Shown: positions 40,766 through 49,234 of the stretch, piece after piece
Numbering within the stretch: the stretch's first letter is position 1
Layout: each line of letters begins with the position of its first letter
Origin: Anaerolineae bacterium
GTDB lineage: Bacteria > Chloroflexota > Anaerolineae > Aggregatilineales > Phototrophicaceae
Direction of reading: 5' to 3'
DNA length: 55,868 bases
NCBI GenBank assembly: GCA_025055175.1
Contig: JANWYT010000025.1
Span: 1-55,868, forward strand
Program-made: the position numbers and the translations under genes
Notes under the pieces: model-generated
Databases searched by the model: none
Seen by the model: the letters and a program-made list of their open reading frames with translations, nothing else
What the model was told of the DNA's origin: nothing

Positions 40766-40873
40766 GATTGGGATAAGCCTTTGCTTGTAGATTAGGACGA
40801 TGGGCGAACGAGCAATGAGCGGGGAGGCGGCCTTTTGTTGGGCCGTGCATGTCTCAAGATCACTCTAATTTTA

Positions 40874-40902
40874 GGCCTTCGGTGAGGCCCTTGTACAGGG
40901 CC
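40874..40902 (-). terminator. Overlapping alternative hairpins
   Basis: GGCCT (40874-40878)/AGGCC (40885-40889) and GGCCCT (40886-40891)/AGGGCC (40897-40902) are two stems that cannot both form fully. They follow the stop of the membrane-protein gene at 40917. On the minus strand the first is followed by TAAAATTAG. Terminator or attenuator. Confidence 0.4.
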
Positions 40903-40916
40903 AAGTGAGGAGTCCA

Positions 40917-41768
40917 TCAGCGCCGCGTGCTGCGCCGAAAAGCCCACAACAGCAATGCCACCAGCATCTCGCGCCAGGTCGTAAAGATCAGCAGCAGGGC
41001 AGCGTTGTCGATGAGGGCTTGCTGCCCCAGGGCTAGGCCCGCCTGGGCCACGAAGCTGCGCAGCGGTGTCAGCCAAGCCAGTCCCAGGCCTAGCGTCATC
41101 AGGCCCTGCCAGGTCAGAAAGGCCAAGACGGCGCTGACAGATGGTTTCAGCACCAAACCCGGTCTCAGGCCCACTAACAGGCCGATCAGCAAGCCGTTGA
41201 CGGGACCGTAAGCATGATCCAGCAGCAGAAGCAGGGTCAAGCTCAGGTAGGCCAGCGTGTCCACCCAAAGGCGTTCCTGGACGCTGGCGAAGCCAGGATC
41301 AAGGGCGGCGCTGGCCTGGATGAACAACACCAGCAGAGCCAGCGCGCCGCTCAACCAGCGAGCGTAGCGCCAGCTTGTTGCGCGCAATTGATGGGCGTTG
41401 GCCTGTGCCAAGCCAATGATCCAGGCTAGGCCATCCACTCCCAGCGGAGTTGCTCCCACTAGCGCTGCCGAGCGCGCTCGCCAGTGCGCCACCTGAGAAG
41501 CTGTCTGAGCTGCGATCCATGCTCCGATAAGCGTCCCGCCTAGCACGAAGAACGACAGCGGCAGGCCGAAGACCAAGCCCAACAGACCATAAATCAGCGC
41601 TAGGGGTTGCCAGCCCAAGATGAGCAGAGCCAGGGCTAACAGCAGCAGGGACAAGCGCACAGAACGGCCTGCGCGCTCGGCGCTGGGACGGCGCTGGCTG
41701 AAACGATAGAGCGGATGATCGCGCGGTGGATTGCTCAGGACGCGCCAGATACGCCAGGCAGGCGTCAT
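40917..41768 (-). CDS. Polytopic membrane protein, function unknown
   Basis: 283 residues with about seven hydrophobic segments. The start is the ATG at 41768, which overlaps the stop of the preceding gene (ATGA); the open frame extends far upstream but only as an Arg/Pro-rich shadow of that gene. A charged N-terminal segment (about 50 residues, PPRDHPLYRFSQRR) precedes the helices and may lie in the cytoplasm. No family is recognised. The coupling to the beta-propeller protein suggests a joint role at the membrane. Confidence 0.65.
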   Translation of the reverse strand: MTPAWRIWRVLSNPPRDHPLYRFSQRRPSAERAGRSVRLSLLLLALALLILGWQPLALIYGLLGLVFGLPLSFFVLGGTLIGAWIAAQTASQVAHWRARSAALVGATPLGVDGLAWIIGLAQANAHQLRATSWRYARWLSGALALLVLFIQASAALDPGFASVQERLWVDTLAYLSLTLLLLLDHAYGPVNGLLIGLLVGLRPGLVLKPSVSAVLAFLTWQGLMTLGLGLAWLTPLRSFVAQAGLALGQQALIDNAALLLIFTTWREMLVALLLWAFRRSTRR

Positions 41769-42901
41769 GGGACGACCCCCCAGGCCACGATGTCTGGCCT
41801 GCCCAGGGCTGGATGGACGCCTTCGCTCAACTCCGTGAACAAGCCGCTGGCCACGTCCAGCGCCACGATGAGGTGGCCTTTGTTGTCGTTGGGGATGTTG
41901 ACCGCAAAAGCCAGCGCGCGAGAGTCGGGCGACCAGACCAAGCGCGGCGGCTGTGGCGTGTGTTCGTCGGTAGTTAGGCCACAGTAGCGCGCCAGCTGGC
42001 GCGCCGCCATATCTAGGATGTACACGCTGGCTGCCCCGACGTTGGTCTGGGGGTCTGGCCCTGTGAGGGGCATGGCCCAGAAGGCCAGACGAGCGCTGTC
42101 GGGCGACCAAGCTAGCCCTTGTGCGCTCAGACCACCTATGCGCACCGCCCCCTGCGCGCTGAAGTAGGTCATCTGCTGTGGTGTAACCTCGTCAGGTCGG
42201 ATGATGAACAGCTCAGCGCCGCTGATCCCGTTCACTTGCGCGCCGCGCCCCACGTAGGCCAGCATTTGTCCGTCGGGCGACCAGGCCAGACCGTTGAAGT
42301 AGGGAGCGTCGGCGCTCAAACGCACCAGTGGACGGGCAGGATCATCGGTCTTGAGCAGCGCACGAGCCACGCTATTGCGCCCATCGGCCACCAGCGCCAC
42401 TGCCCAGCGACCGCCTGGCTGTACGCTGATGAGGCCGCTGCCACGCAGATAGTCACGGCTCAGCAAGTCAATCGAACCATCAGCCTGCAAGAAGGGCCGC
42501 TGATCCGGCGTCCAGGCCAACCACACCCCTTCCGCCCACCATTCTAAATCCGTCGCGCCTACCATGACCTGGCTGCGTTGCGTCCCGTTGACGCGCATAC
42601 GGGTGAAAGCCAGCGTCAGCGGATCAGGGTAGGTGAGCCACTGGCCGTCAGGGGATAAGCGGCAATTGCTGGTGCAAGGGCGCGTCTCTGGCAGGGGGTA
42701 GCGCGTCGCTCGCCCAATGTCGTAGACCCACAGCGCGCTAGCGTCGAAAGCCGTCAGCAACAGCCCACTTGGCTCAAACTGTGGGCCGCGCTGCACCAGT
42801 GGTGGAGTGGTGCACAGCTCACGCGCCACCTGCGCCTGGCTGAAAGCGCCGCCCCAGGCCAGGCAGATCGTCCACAGGCTAGAGATGATCCAGCGATTCA
42901 T
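41765..42901 (-). CDS. Secreted TolB/PD40-type beta-propeller protein
   Basis: 378 residues. A signal peptide MNRWIISSLWTICLAWGG precedes a propeller with repeated S-P-D-G/S motifs: CRLSPDGQWL, LAWSPDGQMLAYVG, LAWSPDSARLAFWA and LVWSPDSRALAFAV. I use the ATG at 42901; a TTG at 42922 is possible. The propeller probably binds a partner or ligand outside the cytoplasmic membrane. Its divergent neighbour is a response regulator, and the shared spacer contains that gene's promoter. Confidence 0.75.
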   Translation of the reverse strand: MNRWIISSLWTICLAWGGAFSQAQVARELCTTPPLVQRGPQFEPSGLLLTAFDASALWVYDIGRATRYPLPETRPCTSNCRLSPDGQWLTYPDPLTLAFTRMRVNGTQRSQVMVGATDLEWWAEGVWLAWTPDQRPFLQADGSIDLLSRDYLRGSGLISVQPGGRWAVALVADGRNSVARALLKTDDPARPLVRLSADAPYFNGLAWSPDGQMLAYVGRGAQVNGISGAELFIIRPDEVTPQQMTYFSAQGAVRIGGLSAQGLAWSPDSARLAFWAMPLTGPDPQTNVGAASVYILDMAARQLARYCGLTTDEHTPQPPRLVWSPDSRALAFAVNIPNDNKGHLIVALDVASGLFTELSEGVHPALGRPDIVAWGVVP

Positions 42902-42935
42902 CAGTAAAATCCCACACTTCAACTCAGATAGCCTA

Positions 42936-42944
42936 TGTTATAAT
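42936..42944 (+). promoter_or_regulatory. Extended -10 promoter for the response regulator
   Basis: TGT followed by TATAAT (42939-42944), identical to the radA -10 region; about 57 nt before the response-regulator ATG. No clear -35. Confidence 0.65.
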
Positions 42945-43000
42945 CAGGACGGAATTTTGACACGTCCAAAGCACGATTACCACTGCGGGAGCAAAGCCCG

Positions 43001-43735
43001 ATGACCCAACTCATATCTGGCACCACCCAGCGGCGCGAAGATTATCCGGAGAGCCTTGCGGATGGTCACGAAGAGCGCGAGCCGCACCTGCGCAGCACGC
43101 GCCATGATCTGCGGCTCGTCTCCTTGCAGGGCTTATCTATCAGCGAGACGGGCTACGTGCGCGTCCTGAACCTGAGCGCTGAGGGCCAAGACGCTACCGA
43201 GGGTCAAGACGCTAAGCGCTCCAGCGACGAAACGCAAACCGAGGCTGAAGCTGAGGCTCAAGTCGCTGCGCAGCCTGTTCCTCAGCCATCTTCTGACCCT
43301 GCTCCCATTGTTCCACCAAGCCTGGACAAGTCCAAGCCCGTCCTCGTTGTCGAAGACACTCAGGACATCGCTGAGATCATCCAGGCCACCATCGAGGGCA
43401 TGGGCCTCAAGACCGTCTATGCTGGCAGCGGCAAGCAGGGTCTGGACGTGATGAGAGAGCAGACGCCGCAGATCATCATGCTAGACATCGGTCTGCCCGA
43501 TATCACTGGCTGGCGCATGCTCGATCACATCAAGGAACACTACGCCGAAGCCCAGCTGGCTATGCCGACCGTAATCGTCATCACTGCCTACGGCGATCCA
43601 GCCAACAAGCTGATCGGCAAGCTGCAAAACGTCTATAGCTACTTGGTGAAGCCCGTCCTTCCCGATCAAGTGGAGCGGGTGGTCAAGATGGTCATCAATG
43701 GCGAAACCCCGTCCGGCGCGGCAGGTCTGCTCTGA
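43001..43735 (+). CDS. Response regulator with receiver domain and long N-terminal region
   Basis: 244 residues. The receiver domain occupies about 112-235: acidic pair in VLVVEDTQDIAE, phospho-acceptor Asp162 in IIMLDIGLPD, and Lys217 in YLVKPV. No output domain follows. The N-terminal 110 residues are hydrophilic and low-complexity, with an EGQDA repeat, a run of E-A pairs and a Pro/Ser linker, and may tether it to a partner. No histidine kinase is nearby, so its signal source is unknown. Confidence 0.88.
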   Translation: MTQLISGTTQRREDYPESLADGHEEREPHLRSTRHDLRLVSLQGLSISETGYVRVLNLSAEGQDATEGQDAKRSSDETQTEAEAEAQVAAQPVPQPSSDPAPIVPPSLDKSKPVLVVEDTQDIAEIIQATIEGMGLKTVYAGSGKQGLDVMREQTPQIIMLDIGLPDITGWRMLDHIKEHYAEAQLAMPTVIVITAYGDPANKLIGKLQNVYSYLVKPVLPDQVERVVKMVINGETPSGAAGLL

Positions 43736-44597
43736 GACCGTGCGCGGCCTAGCAGTAGGCCTGCTAGCCCTGCTGCTGCTCAGCCTGAGCCAGGCTCAGG
43801 CCCTCTCTAACGTCCTCTACCGCGCCCTCCTGGCGAACGATCAGGCAGCGCTGGCCCGCTTGTGGCGCGAACGCGGCGCAACTGAGCGCGCCCTGCCTCA
43901 CCTAGAGCGCCTGCCTAATTCCGATCCCCTCAGCCTGCGCCTGCTCATCCACGCCTACCTAAGCCAAAGCCAATGGGCTTGGGCCGAAGACGCTTTGCTG
44001 CGCCTTCATCAGCTCACCCCTAACGACGCCTGGGCCAACTTCAACTTGGGGGCGCTGTGGGCCGCTTCCGATCCTGCACGCGCCAGGCCGCACCTACTGG
44101 CCCTGCGTCGCTCTGCCCTCTATCGTGAAGACGCCGCTGCCTTGTTGGACGCACTGAACGCTCCTAATCGCGCCGAACAAGTGGCGCAGCGCCTGGCCCT
44201 GCGCGCCCATCCGCTGGCGGAATGGGCCTACAGCTACGCTTACGCCTGGGATGGTCAACCCCGCGCTCTGGCTCTGCTGGGCCTGCTGCGCGAGCAGCGC
44301 GGCGCCGACGGCAGCCGCATGATCGATCAAGCAGCGCGCCAGGCCACCCAAGATGATCCTCTCATCTACTACGCGCAGGGGGTGCGCTGGCGCAACCGCC
44401 AGCGCTACGCCGAGAGCCTGGAGGCTTTGCAGCTGGCCCACGCACTGGAAGCCAACAATCCGCTCTACTGGGCCGAAGTCGGCTTGACGCTGCGCCTGAT
44501 GGGCGACGGTCAAGCCCAGGCCTGGATTGACGGCGCGCTGCGCCTGGCCCAGGCACAGGGTCGCGAAGCCGAGCTGCGCGCCATCCTGGGCCAATAG
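43698..44597 (+). CDS. Secreted or membrane-anchored TPR protein
   Basis: Up to 299 residues. A hydrophobic signal (GLAVGLLALLLLSLSQAQA) is followed by repeated helix pairs of TPR type, for example WAEDALLRLHQLTPNDAWAN, and RYAESLEALQLAHALEANN. The first ATG (43698) overlaps the response regulator by 38 nt; an in-frame GTG at 43740, just after that gene's stop, would give a shorter and very typical signal peptide and may be the true start. Its role is unknown; it is probably co-transcribed with the response regulator. Confidence 0.75.
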   Translation: MAKPRPARQVCSETVRGLAVGLLALLLLSLSQAQALSNVLYRALLANDQAALARLWRERGATERALPHLERLPNSDPLSLRLLIHAYLSQSQWAWAEDALLRLHQLTPNDAWANFNLGALWAASDPARARPHLLALRRSALYREDAAALLDALNAPNRAEQVAQRLALRAHPLAEWAYSYAYAWDGQPRALALLGLLREQRGADGSRMIDQAARQATQDDPLIYYAQGVRWRNRQRYAESLEALQLAHALEANNPLYWAEVGLTLRLMGDGQAQAWIDGALRLAQAQGREAELRAILGQ

Positions 44598-44624
44598 CTC
44601 TTGTAGCGCACTGTACCGCTCTCG

Positions 44625-44633
44625 TGCTAGAAT
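44625..44633 (+). promoter_or_regulatory. Extended -10 promoter for the acetyltransferase gene
   Basis: TGC followed by TAGAAT (44628-44633), about 36 nt before the ATG at 44669. TTGTAG lies 21 nt upstream, too far for a normal -35. It falls after the stop of the TPR gene. Confidence 0.5.
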
Positions 44634-44668
44634 CGACGCACCGTTTGAGTCAGGAGACAAACGCCCTC

Positions 44669-45595
44669 ATGCTCATCCGCTCAGCCACCCTTGATGATGC
44701 TCAAGCCATCGTGCGCCTGGCCTGTGCCGCTGTGCCGCGCTGGCAGCGGCTCAATGAGTCGGGCTTGGCTGAAGACGTGCCATACGAAGCGCTGAGCATA
44801 TATGAGCGCTGGCAGCATGGCGGCCCCTGGATGAGCCTTGAGACAGCAGTGCTGTGGCTCAACCATCTGCTGCGCGGCGCTGGCTTGCCTCTGGTCGTCC
44901 TGGACGACGCGGGCCATTTGCTGGCCTACGCTGAAGCCTTCTTCGGCGATGAGCCGCATCCATTCGGCAAGCATCTACACCTAGCCGACCTGCGCTTGGC
45001 AGAAGGCGCGCCACCAGAGACCGCCGCTGCTCTGCTGGCTCATCTCTCCAAGTCACGTCAACGCCTGACAATCAGCATCCTGGCCACCGACGACGAAGCG
45101 CGCGAGCGCTGTCAAGCCCTCGGCTTCGCTCCGCTAGCCAGCGTGCGCCACTGGCTCATCAACACTCAAAGCGGCCAGGGCTTCTACAAGGCCAGCCCCC
45201 ACCTCCACGCCGATCCCGCCCAAATTCAGGGTTGGGCCATGCCCATCGGGCGCACAAGCAGCGCGCGCCAAGCCTGGGAGACGCTGTGGACTAGGCTATG
45301 GGACGCGCTGCCTGCTATCGCTCAGCAGGCCCACGAACGCCTGAGCTTCAGCGCCAGCGGACAGACGGCCTTCATCAGCCTACAGGCCCGCCTCTACGAT
45401 CCGCGCACCGCCGACGTGTCTTGCTGGACGGCCAAGCCGCTCACCCCTGCCTTGCTCACTGCCCTGCGCGACTGGGGGCAGCGCCAGGGCTACAAGCGCT
45501 TGGGCTTGGCCCTGGACGACGCAACCGCCAAGCTGCTGCCTGCCGACGCCGAAGCTACGCCGCTCAGCCACCTCACCCTCACCTACGCTCCCTGA
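44669..45595 (+). CDS. GNAT-like acetyltransferase family protein
   Basis: 308 residues from the ATG at 44669; the frame is open 15 codons further but AGGAG lies about 12 bases upstream of this ATG. The start MLIRSATLDDAQAIVRLACA is typical of GNAT proteins. Two GNAT-like halves appear: around 70-165 (LVVLDDAGHLLAYAEAF, then ERCQALGFAPLASVRHW) and a second around 210-305. The acetyl-CoA-binding R/Q-x-x-G-x-G/A loop is not clear, so activity is uncertain. The substrate is unknown. Confidence 0.65.
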   Translation: MLIRSATLDDAQAIVRLACAAVPRWQRLNESGLAEDVPYEALSIYERWQHGGPWMSLETAVLWLNHLLRGAGLPLVVLDDAGHLLAYAEAFFGDEPHPFGKHLHLADLRLAEGAPPETAAALLAHLSKSRQRLTISILATDDEARERCQALGFAPLASVRHWLINTQSGQGFYKASPHLHADPAQIQGWAMPIGRTSSARQAWETLWTRLWDALPAIAQQAHERLSFSASGQTAFISLQARLYDPRTADVSCWTAKPLTPALLTALRDWGQRQGYKRLGLALDDATAKLLPADAEATPLSHLTLTYAP

Positions 45596-45615
45596 GTCCT
45601 AGGACAACATGCGTC

Positions 45616-46350
45616 ATGCCTTTGAACATTAACCCTCATCATCACCCAGAACACGCCATCGAAAGCGGCTTCATCCAGGTCATGTTGGGCGCGAAGGCCG
45701 CGCGCGCCTATTGGGCTCATCCGATAGGCGGCACAAAAGCTCCCGGCATCTGCCTGCTGCACGACTGGTGGGGGCTGACGCTGGCCATCCGCTTGCTAGC
45801 CGACCAATTGGCCCAGGCGGGTTATTACGTCATCGCGCCTGACTTGTACGAGGGCCAGCTCGCCCACACCCCCAAAGACGCCCTGGCTATGATAGAACGT
45901 ACCCGCGAGGGCCGTCACCTACTGGTGGACGGCGCGATCACCGTCATCGAGACGCACCACCTCACCACTAGCAAGACCGCTGTGATTGGCGTGGGCATGG
46001 GCGGCACGCTAGCCTACGGCGCCGCCCTGGAGCGCGACGACTTGGAAGCCGCTGCCGCTTTCAGCGGCTTCCCTCATGCTTATCTAGGCCAGTTCAACCG
46101 CGCTCACGCCCCCATCCTGGCGGTGTACGGCGAACACGAGCCGTTCATCAAGCCCATTGTCCTCCAGGCCTTGCGCGAAGAATTCGCCCAAGACCCGCGC
46201 CATCGCCTGGTCATCATCCCTCAAGCTAGTCACGACTTGTTCGCTGACCAAGCAGGTCATCCCCTCTCCAAGCAAGCCTTCAGCCTGCTACTGGCTTTCC
46301 TAGATGACCATATTCAACAACCCAAGCGCCGCGGCCAGGGGATTTACTGA
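45616..46350 (+). CDS. Dienelactone-hydrolase-like protein lacking the nucleophile
   Basis: 244 residues, alpha/beta-hydrolase fold of the DLH family (CLLHDWWGLTLAIRLLADQL, YYVIAPDLYEGQ). In the family, C123, D171 and H202 form the catalytic triad. Here the elbow reads GVGMGG, so the nucleophile position (residue 127) is glycine; the acid is Glu175 (YGEHEPF) and His206 (ASHDLF) is kept. The +4 offset is the same for all three, so the alignment is sound. It is probably catalytically inactive or uses another chemistry. The start is the ATG at 45616; the longer frame overlaps the acetyltransferase. It lies between that gene and a P450. Confidence 0.75.
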   Translation: MPLNINPHHHPEHAIESGFIQVMLGAKAARAYWAHPIGGTKAPGICLLHDWWGLTLAIRLLADQLAQAGYYVIAPDLYEGQLAHTPKDALAMIERTREGRHLLVDGAITVIETHHLTTSKTAVIGVGMGGTLAYGAALERDDLEAAAAFSGFPHAYLGQFNRAHAPILAVYGEHEPFIKPIVLQALREEFAQDPRHRLVIIPQASHDLFADQAGHPLSKQAFSLLLAFLDDHIQQPKRRGQGIY

Positions 46351-46443
46351 AGCGCTCGCTCGCACCGAACACTCACGCCTGGCTCACCCGCCTGCGGCAC
46401 AATCAGCAGCGTCTGAACGATTGATCTTCGCGGAGTAACGTGC

Positions 46444-47766
46444 ATGGTCGCCGCAAGCGCTCCCACTCCTAAGCCGCTGCCGCCTGGCAGCTTGGGCTTG
46501 CCCTGGCTTGGCGAACGCCCCCAACTGCTAGATAACGAGTATTTGCAAGCTCAGTACCGCAAATACGGCCCCGTCTTCAAGACGCGCCTCTTGGGCCGCA
46601 ACATCGCCGTGTTCTTGGGGCCAGAGGCGAATCGCTTCGTCTTGAGCAGCGGCGCACAATATTTTGAATGGCGCGGCGGATGGCCGCCCACTTTCAAAGA
46701 ACTCTTGGGCGAGTCGCTGTTTGTGCAGGATGGCGAGGAACATCGCCAGAAGCGCCGTCTGCTCATGCCCGCCTTCCACCGCGAATCGCTGCGCCACTAC
46801 CTGGAGACGATGGAAGACATCGCCATGCGTTACCTAAAGAAGTGGGAGCGCCTGGGTCAATTTGCCTGGCTGGAGGAGAACAAGCAATACACGTTCGAAG
46901 TCGCCAGCACTCTGCTCACGGGCAGCGCCCCTGGCGCCGAGATTGAGCGCCTGAGCAAGTTGTTCGTCACCCTGACGCGCGGCTTCATCACCATCCCCAT
47001 TCGCGCCGCCTGGTCGCCCTATGGCAAAGCTCTGGCGGCTCGCCGCGCACTGCTGGACTACATCGACAAAGCCATCGACAATCGTCGCGTCAACCCCACC
47101 CAAGACGCCCTCTCGCTATTGGTGCAGACGCGCGATGAAGATGGCAATGCCCTCACCAATCAAGAGTTGCAAGCTCAAACCCTGCTCATGCTGTTCGCTG
47201 GCCACGAGACTAGCGCCTCCATGCTCACCTCGCTGGCCATGATCCTCAAGCAGCACCCGCACATCCTGGAGAAGGCCCGCGCCGAGCAGCGCGCCCTCCA
47301 CATCACGGGCCGCCTGACCAACGATCATCTGCGTCACATGCCCTACCTAGAGCAAATCCTCAAGGAGGTTGAGCGCATGTTCCCGCCCGTGCCGGCTGGC
47401 TTCCGCAAGGTCATTCAGACCTTCGAATTCAACGGCTACACCATCCCAGAGGGCTGGACAGCCCTGTACATGATTAACGCCGCTCACCGCGACCCTGTCA
47501 TCTACAAAGACCCCGACGTCTTCGATCCAGAGCGCTTCTCGCCGGAGCGCAACGAGAGCAGCGTGCCGTTTAGCCTGGTGGGCTTTGGCGGTGGCGCGCG
47601 CATCTGCATCGGCTATGCTTTCGCCCAACAGGAGATGAAGGTGCTGGCCAGTCACTTGCTGCGCCACTACGATTGGGAGGTCTTGCCCAACCAAAACCTC
47701 AACACCATCTACCTGCCCACCCTGTTCCCCAAAGACGGCCTGAAAGTGCGCTTTTGGCGGCTGTAA
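46444..47766 (+). CDS. Cytochrome P450, CYP120/CYP26-like
   Basis: 440 residues. The heme-binding loop FGGGARICIG has the axial Cys at residue 388; the I-helix is AGHETSAS and the K-helix ExxR is EVER. The N-terminal PPGSLGLPWLGE and the HRQKRRLLMPAFHRESL stretch resemble cyanobacterial CYP120, which hydroxylates retinoids, and related CYP26. No transmembrane anchor, as expected for bacteria. No redox partner or terpenoid genes are next to it, so the substrate is open. Its stop directly abuts the stop of the convergent GT2 gene. Confidence 0.93.
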   Translation: MVAASAPTPKPLPPGSLGLPWLGERPQLLDNEYLQAQYRKYGPVFKTRLLGRNIAVFLGPEANRFVLSSGAQYFEWRGGWPPTFKELLGESLFVQDGEEHRQKRRLLMPAFHRESLRHYLETMEDIAMRYLKKWERLGQFAWLEENKQYTFEVASTLLTGSAPGAEIERLSKLFVTLTRGFITIPIRAAWSPYGKALAARRALLDYIDKAIDNRRVNPTQDALSLLVQTRDEDGNALTNQELQAQTLLMLFAGHETSASMLTSLAMILKQHPHILEKARAEQRALHITGRLTNDHLRHMPYLEQILKEVERMFPPVPAGFRKVIQTFEFNGYTIPEGWTALYMINAAHRDPVIYKDPDVFDPERFSPERNESSVPFSLVGFGGGARICIGYAFAQQEMKVLASHLLRHYDWEVLPNQNLNTIYLPTLFPKDGLKVRFWRL

Positions 47767-48576
47767 TCAAGGGTTGGGTTGGCCTGCGCCTGTGCGAACT
47801 TGGTTGGGCTTGGGGCGTGGGCCTCGGCTCTCATGGAAGACGTTGTGCAACTCGCGCGGGCCAAAGCCCAGCCAGGTCTTCAATCGGAAGCTGGTGATGA
47901 GGACGATCATCTGCAAGCCCAGCTTGAGGGCTTTCCAGAAGTCGCCCGTCACCATGCTCTCGCCCACGCGCTCGTAGTAGTTGAGCGGAATTTCGATGGA
48001 GCGCGCCCCGCTCCACAAGACCAGCATCATCATCTGTGGGCCGAAGTACGAGTCGCCGATGGTGAAGTAAGGCTGAATGGCCTCCAGCACCTCGCGGCGC
48101 AGCAGGCGCATGGTACAACCAACATCAGTGAACTGATGGGTGTTGAATAGGAACTCCAGATACTTGGCCACCGCCCAATTGCCCCACTTCAGGAACAGGC
48201 CCATGTTGGCCCCGGCCCAGATGAGCGAGCTGTTGGTGCGACTGCCGAAGACGACCTGGAAATCTTGGGCATAGGCCAAAAGCTTGAAGATGTCGTTTGG
48301 CTCGAACGTGCCATCCGGTTCACTGGCCACGATCAAATCGCCCGTCGCGGCACTAAGCGCCTTGCGCAGCGACCAGCCGTACCCCTGACGTGGTTCGAAG
48401 ACTTCGCGCGCGCGCGTCTTGGCAATCTCTTCTGACGTGCCAGAGACGGCGTTGTTGTTACAAACTACCACCTCATCGACGACGCCCGTCGCAAAAAAGC
48501 CCTCGATACATTCGCGGATGGAGTCTTTTTCGTTGTACGTCGGCAGGACGACGGAGACAGTTTGGCCGTGCCACAT
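47767..48576 (-). CDS. Glycosyltransferase family 2 (polyprenyl-phosphate sugar type)
   Basis: 269 residues. SVVLPTYNEKDSIRECIEGF and the acidic VASEPDGTFEPNDIF (the metal-binding acidic motif) identify GT2. The overall layout, with a later SYFGPQMMMLVLWSGARSIE region, resembles dolichyl- or undecaprenyl-phosphate glucose/mannose synthases. The C-terminus lacks the two membrane helices of GtrB. I prefer the ATG at 48576, with GAGG eight bases upstream, over a GTG at 48582. Last gene of the minus-strand glycan cluster. Confidence 0.85.
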   Translation of the reverse strand: MWHGQTVSVVLPTYNEKDSIRECIEGFFATGVVDEVVVCNNNAVSGTSEEIAKTRAREVFEPRQGYGWSLRKALSAATGDLIVASEPDGTFEPNDIFKLLAYAQDFQVVFGSRTNSSLIWAGANMGLFLKWGNWAVAKYLEFLFNTHQFTDVGCTMRLLRREVLEAIQPYFTIGDSYFGPQMMMLVLWSGARSIEIPLNYYERVGESMVTGDFWKALKLGLQMIVLITSFRLKTWLGFGPRELHNVFHESRGPRPKPNQVRTGAGQPNP

Positions 48577-48586
48577 GGTCACACCC

Positions 48587-49234
48587 TCACTTCTGAGCGA
48601 CGATCAACATTTGCTTGGCCAGCGGACGATAGGGCAGGCGCAGGTAAAGGCGCGCCAGCCAGGGCCATTTGGGCAGGCGAGACTTGAACGAGAAGGGCAG
48701 AAAGCGCGGCTCTTGCTGCACCACGCGCAAGCCCACGGCCGTCAGCCAATCGCTCAGGCTGACGTGGGTGAAGATTTGCAGATGAGTGTAATCGTCGAAG
48801 TACTCGCGCGAGCAGTAGCGGAAATTGGGCTGGATGAGGATGAGATAGCCGCCAAAACGCAGAACACGACGCACTTCGTTCAATGTGGCCTCAATGTCGG
48901 GCCGCGTGAGGTGTTCCAGCAGGTTGCTGGCGAAGACCACGTCCAGGCTGGTATCGGCGAAGCGGCTCAGGTTGGTACATGAACCGACCAATGCCTCTAC
49001 GCCTAAGGCAGCGTATTGGCCCACTTGTGGGAATAAATCCAGGGCGAAGCGTTGTGCCGCCCGCACGTGGTTAATGAACGAGCAGTAGCCTGCACCCATA
49101 TCCAGCACAGCGGCGCTGGCGGGGATGTAGCGCGCCTGCAAGTAGGCGGCAATCTCACGCCAGATGCCATCGCGCTCCGCGCTGGGCGTGAAGCGCGATT
49201 CGAAGTAGCGCGCGTCATAGTCTTGCACGGTCAC
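48587..49234 (-). CDS. Class I SAM-dependent methyltransferase
   Basis: 215 residues. Motif I is AVLDMGAGYCSFINHV; a later DVVFASNLLEHLTRPDIEAT is the usual acidic and EHL motif; LIQPNFRYCSREYF follows. It probably methylates a sugar or lipid intermediate of the glycan pathway. It starts with GTG and overlaps the stop of the upstream gene (GTGA), showing coupling. Confidence 0.85.
   Translation of the reverse strand: MTVQDYDARYFESRFTPSAERDGIWREIAAYLQARYIPASAAVLDMGAGYCSFINHVRAAQRFALDLFPQVGQYAALGVEALVGSCTNLSRFADTSLDVVFASNLLEHLTRPDIEATLNEVRRVLRFGGYLILIQPNFRYCSREYFDDYTHLQIFTHVSLSDWLTAVGLRVVQQEPRFLPFSFKSRLPKWPWLARLYLRLPYRPLAKQMLIVAQK

Noticed and set aside
41769..42110. Arg/Pro-rich N-terminal extension of the membrane protein at 40917
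   Set aside because: It is the out-of-frame shadow of the beta-propeller gene; the ATG at 41768 overlaps that gene's stop in the usual coupled manner.
45298..45615. Extension of the DLH-like protein into the acetyltransferase gene
   Set aside because: Low-complexity shadow sequence; the DLH domain starts after the ATG at 45616.
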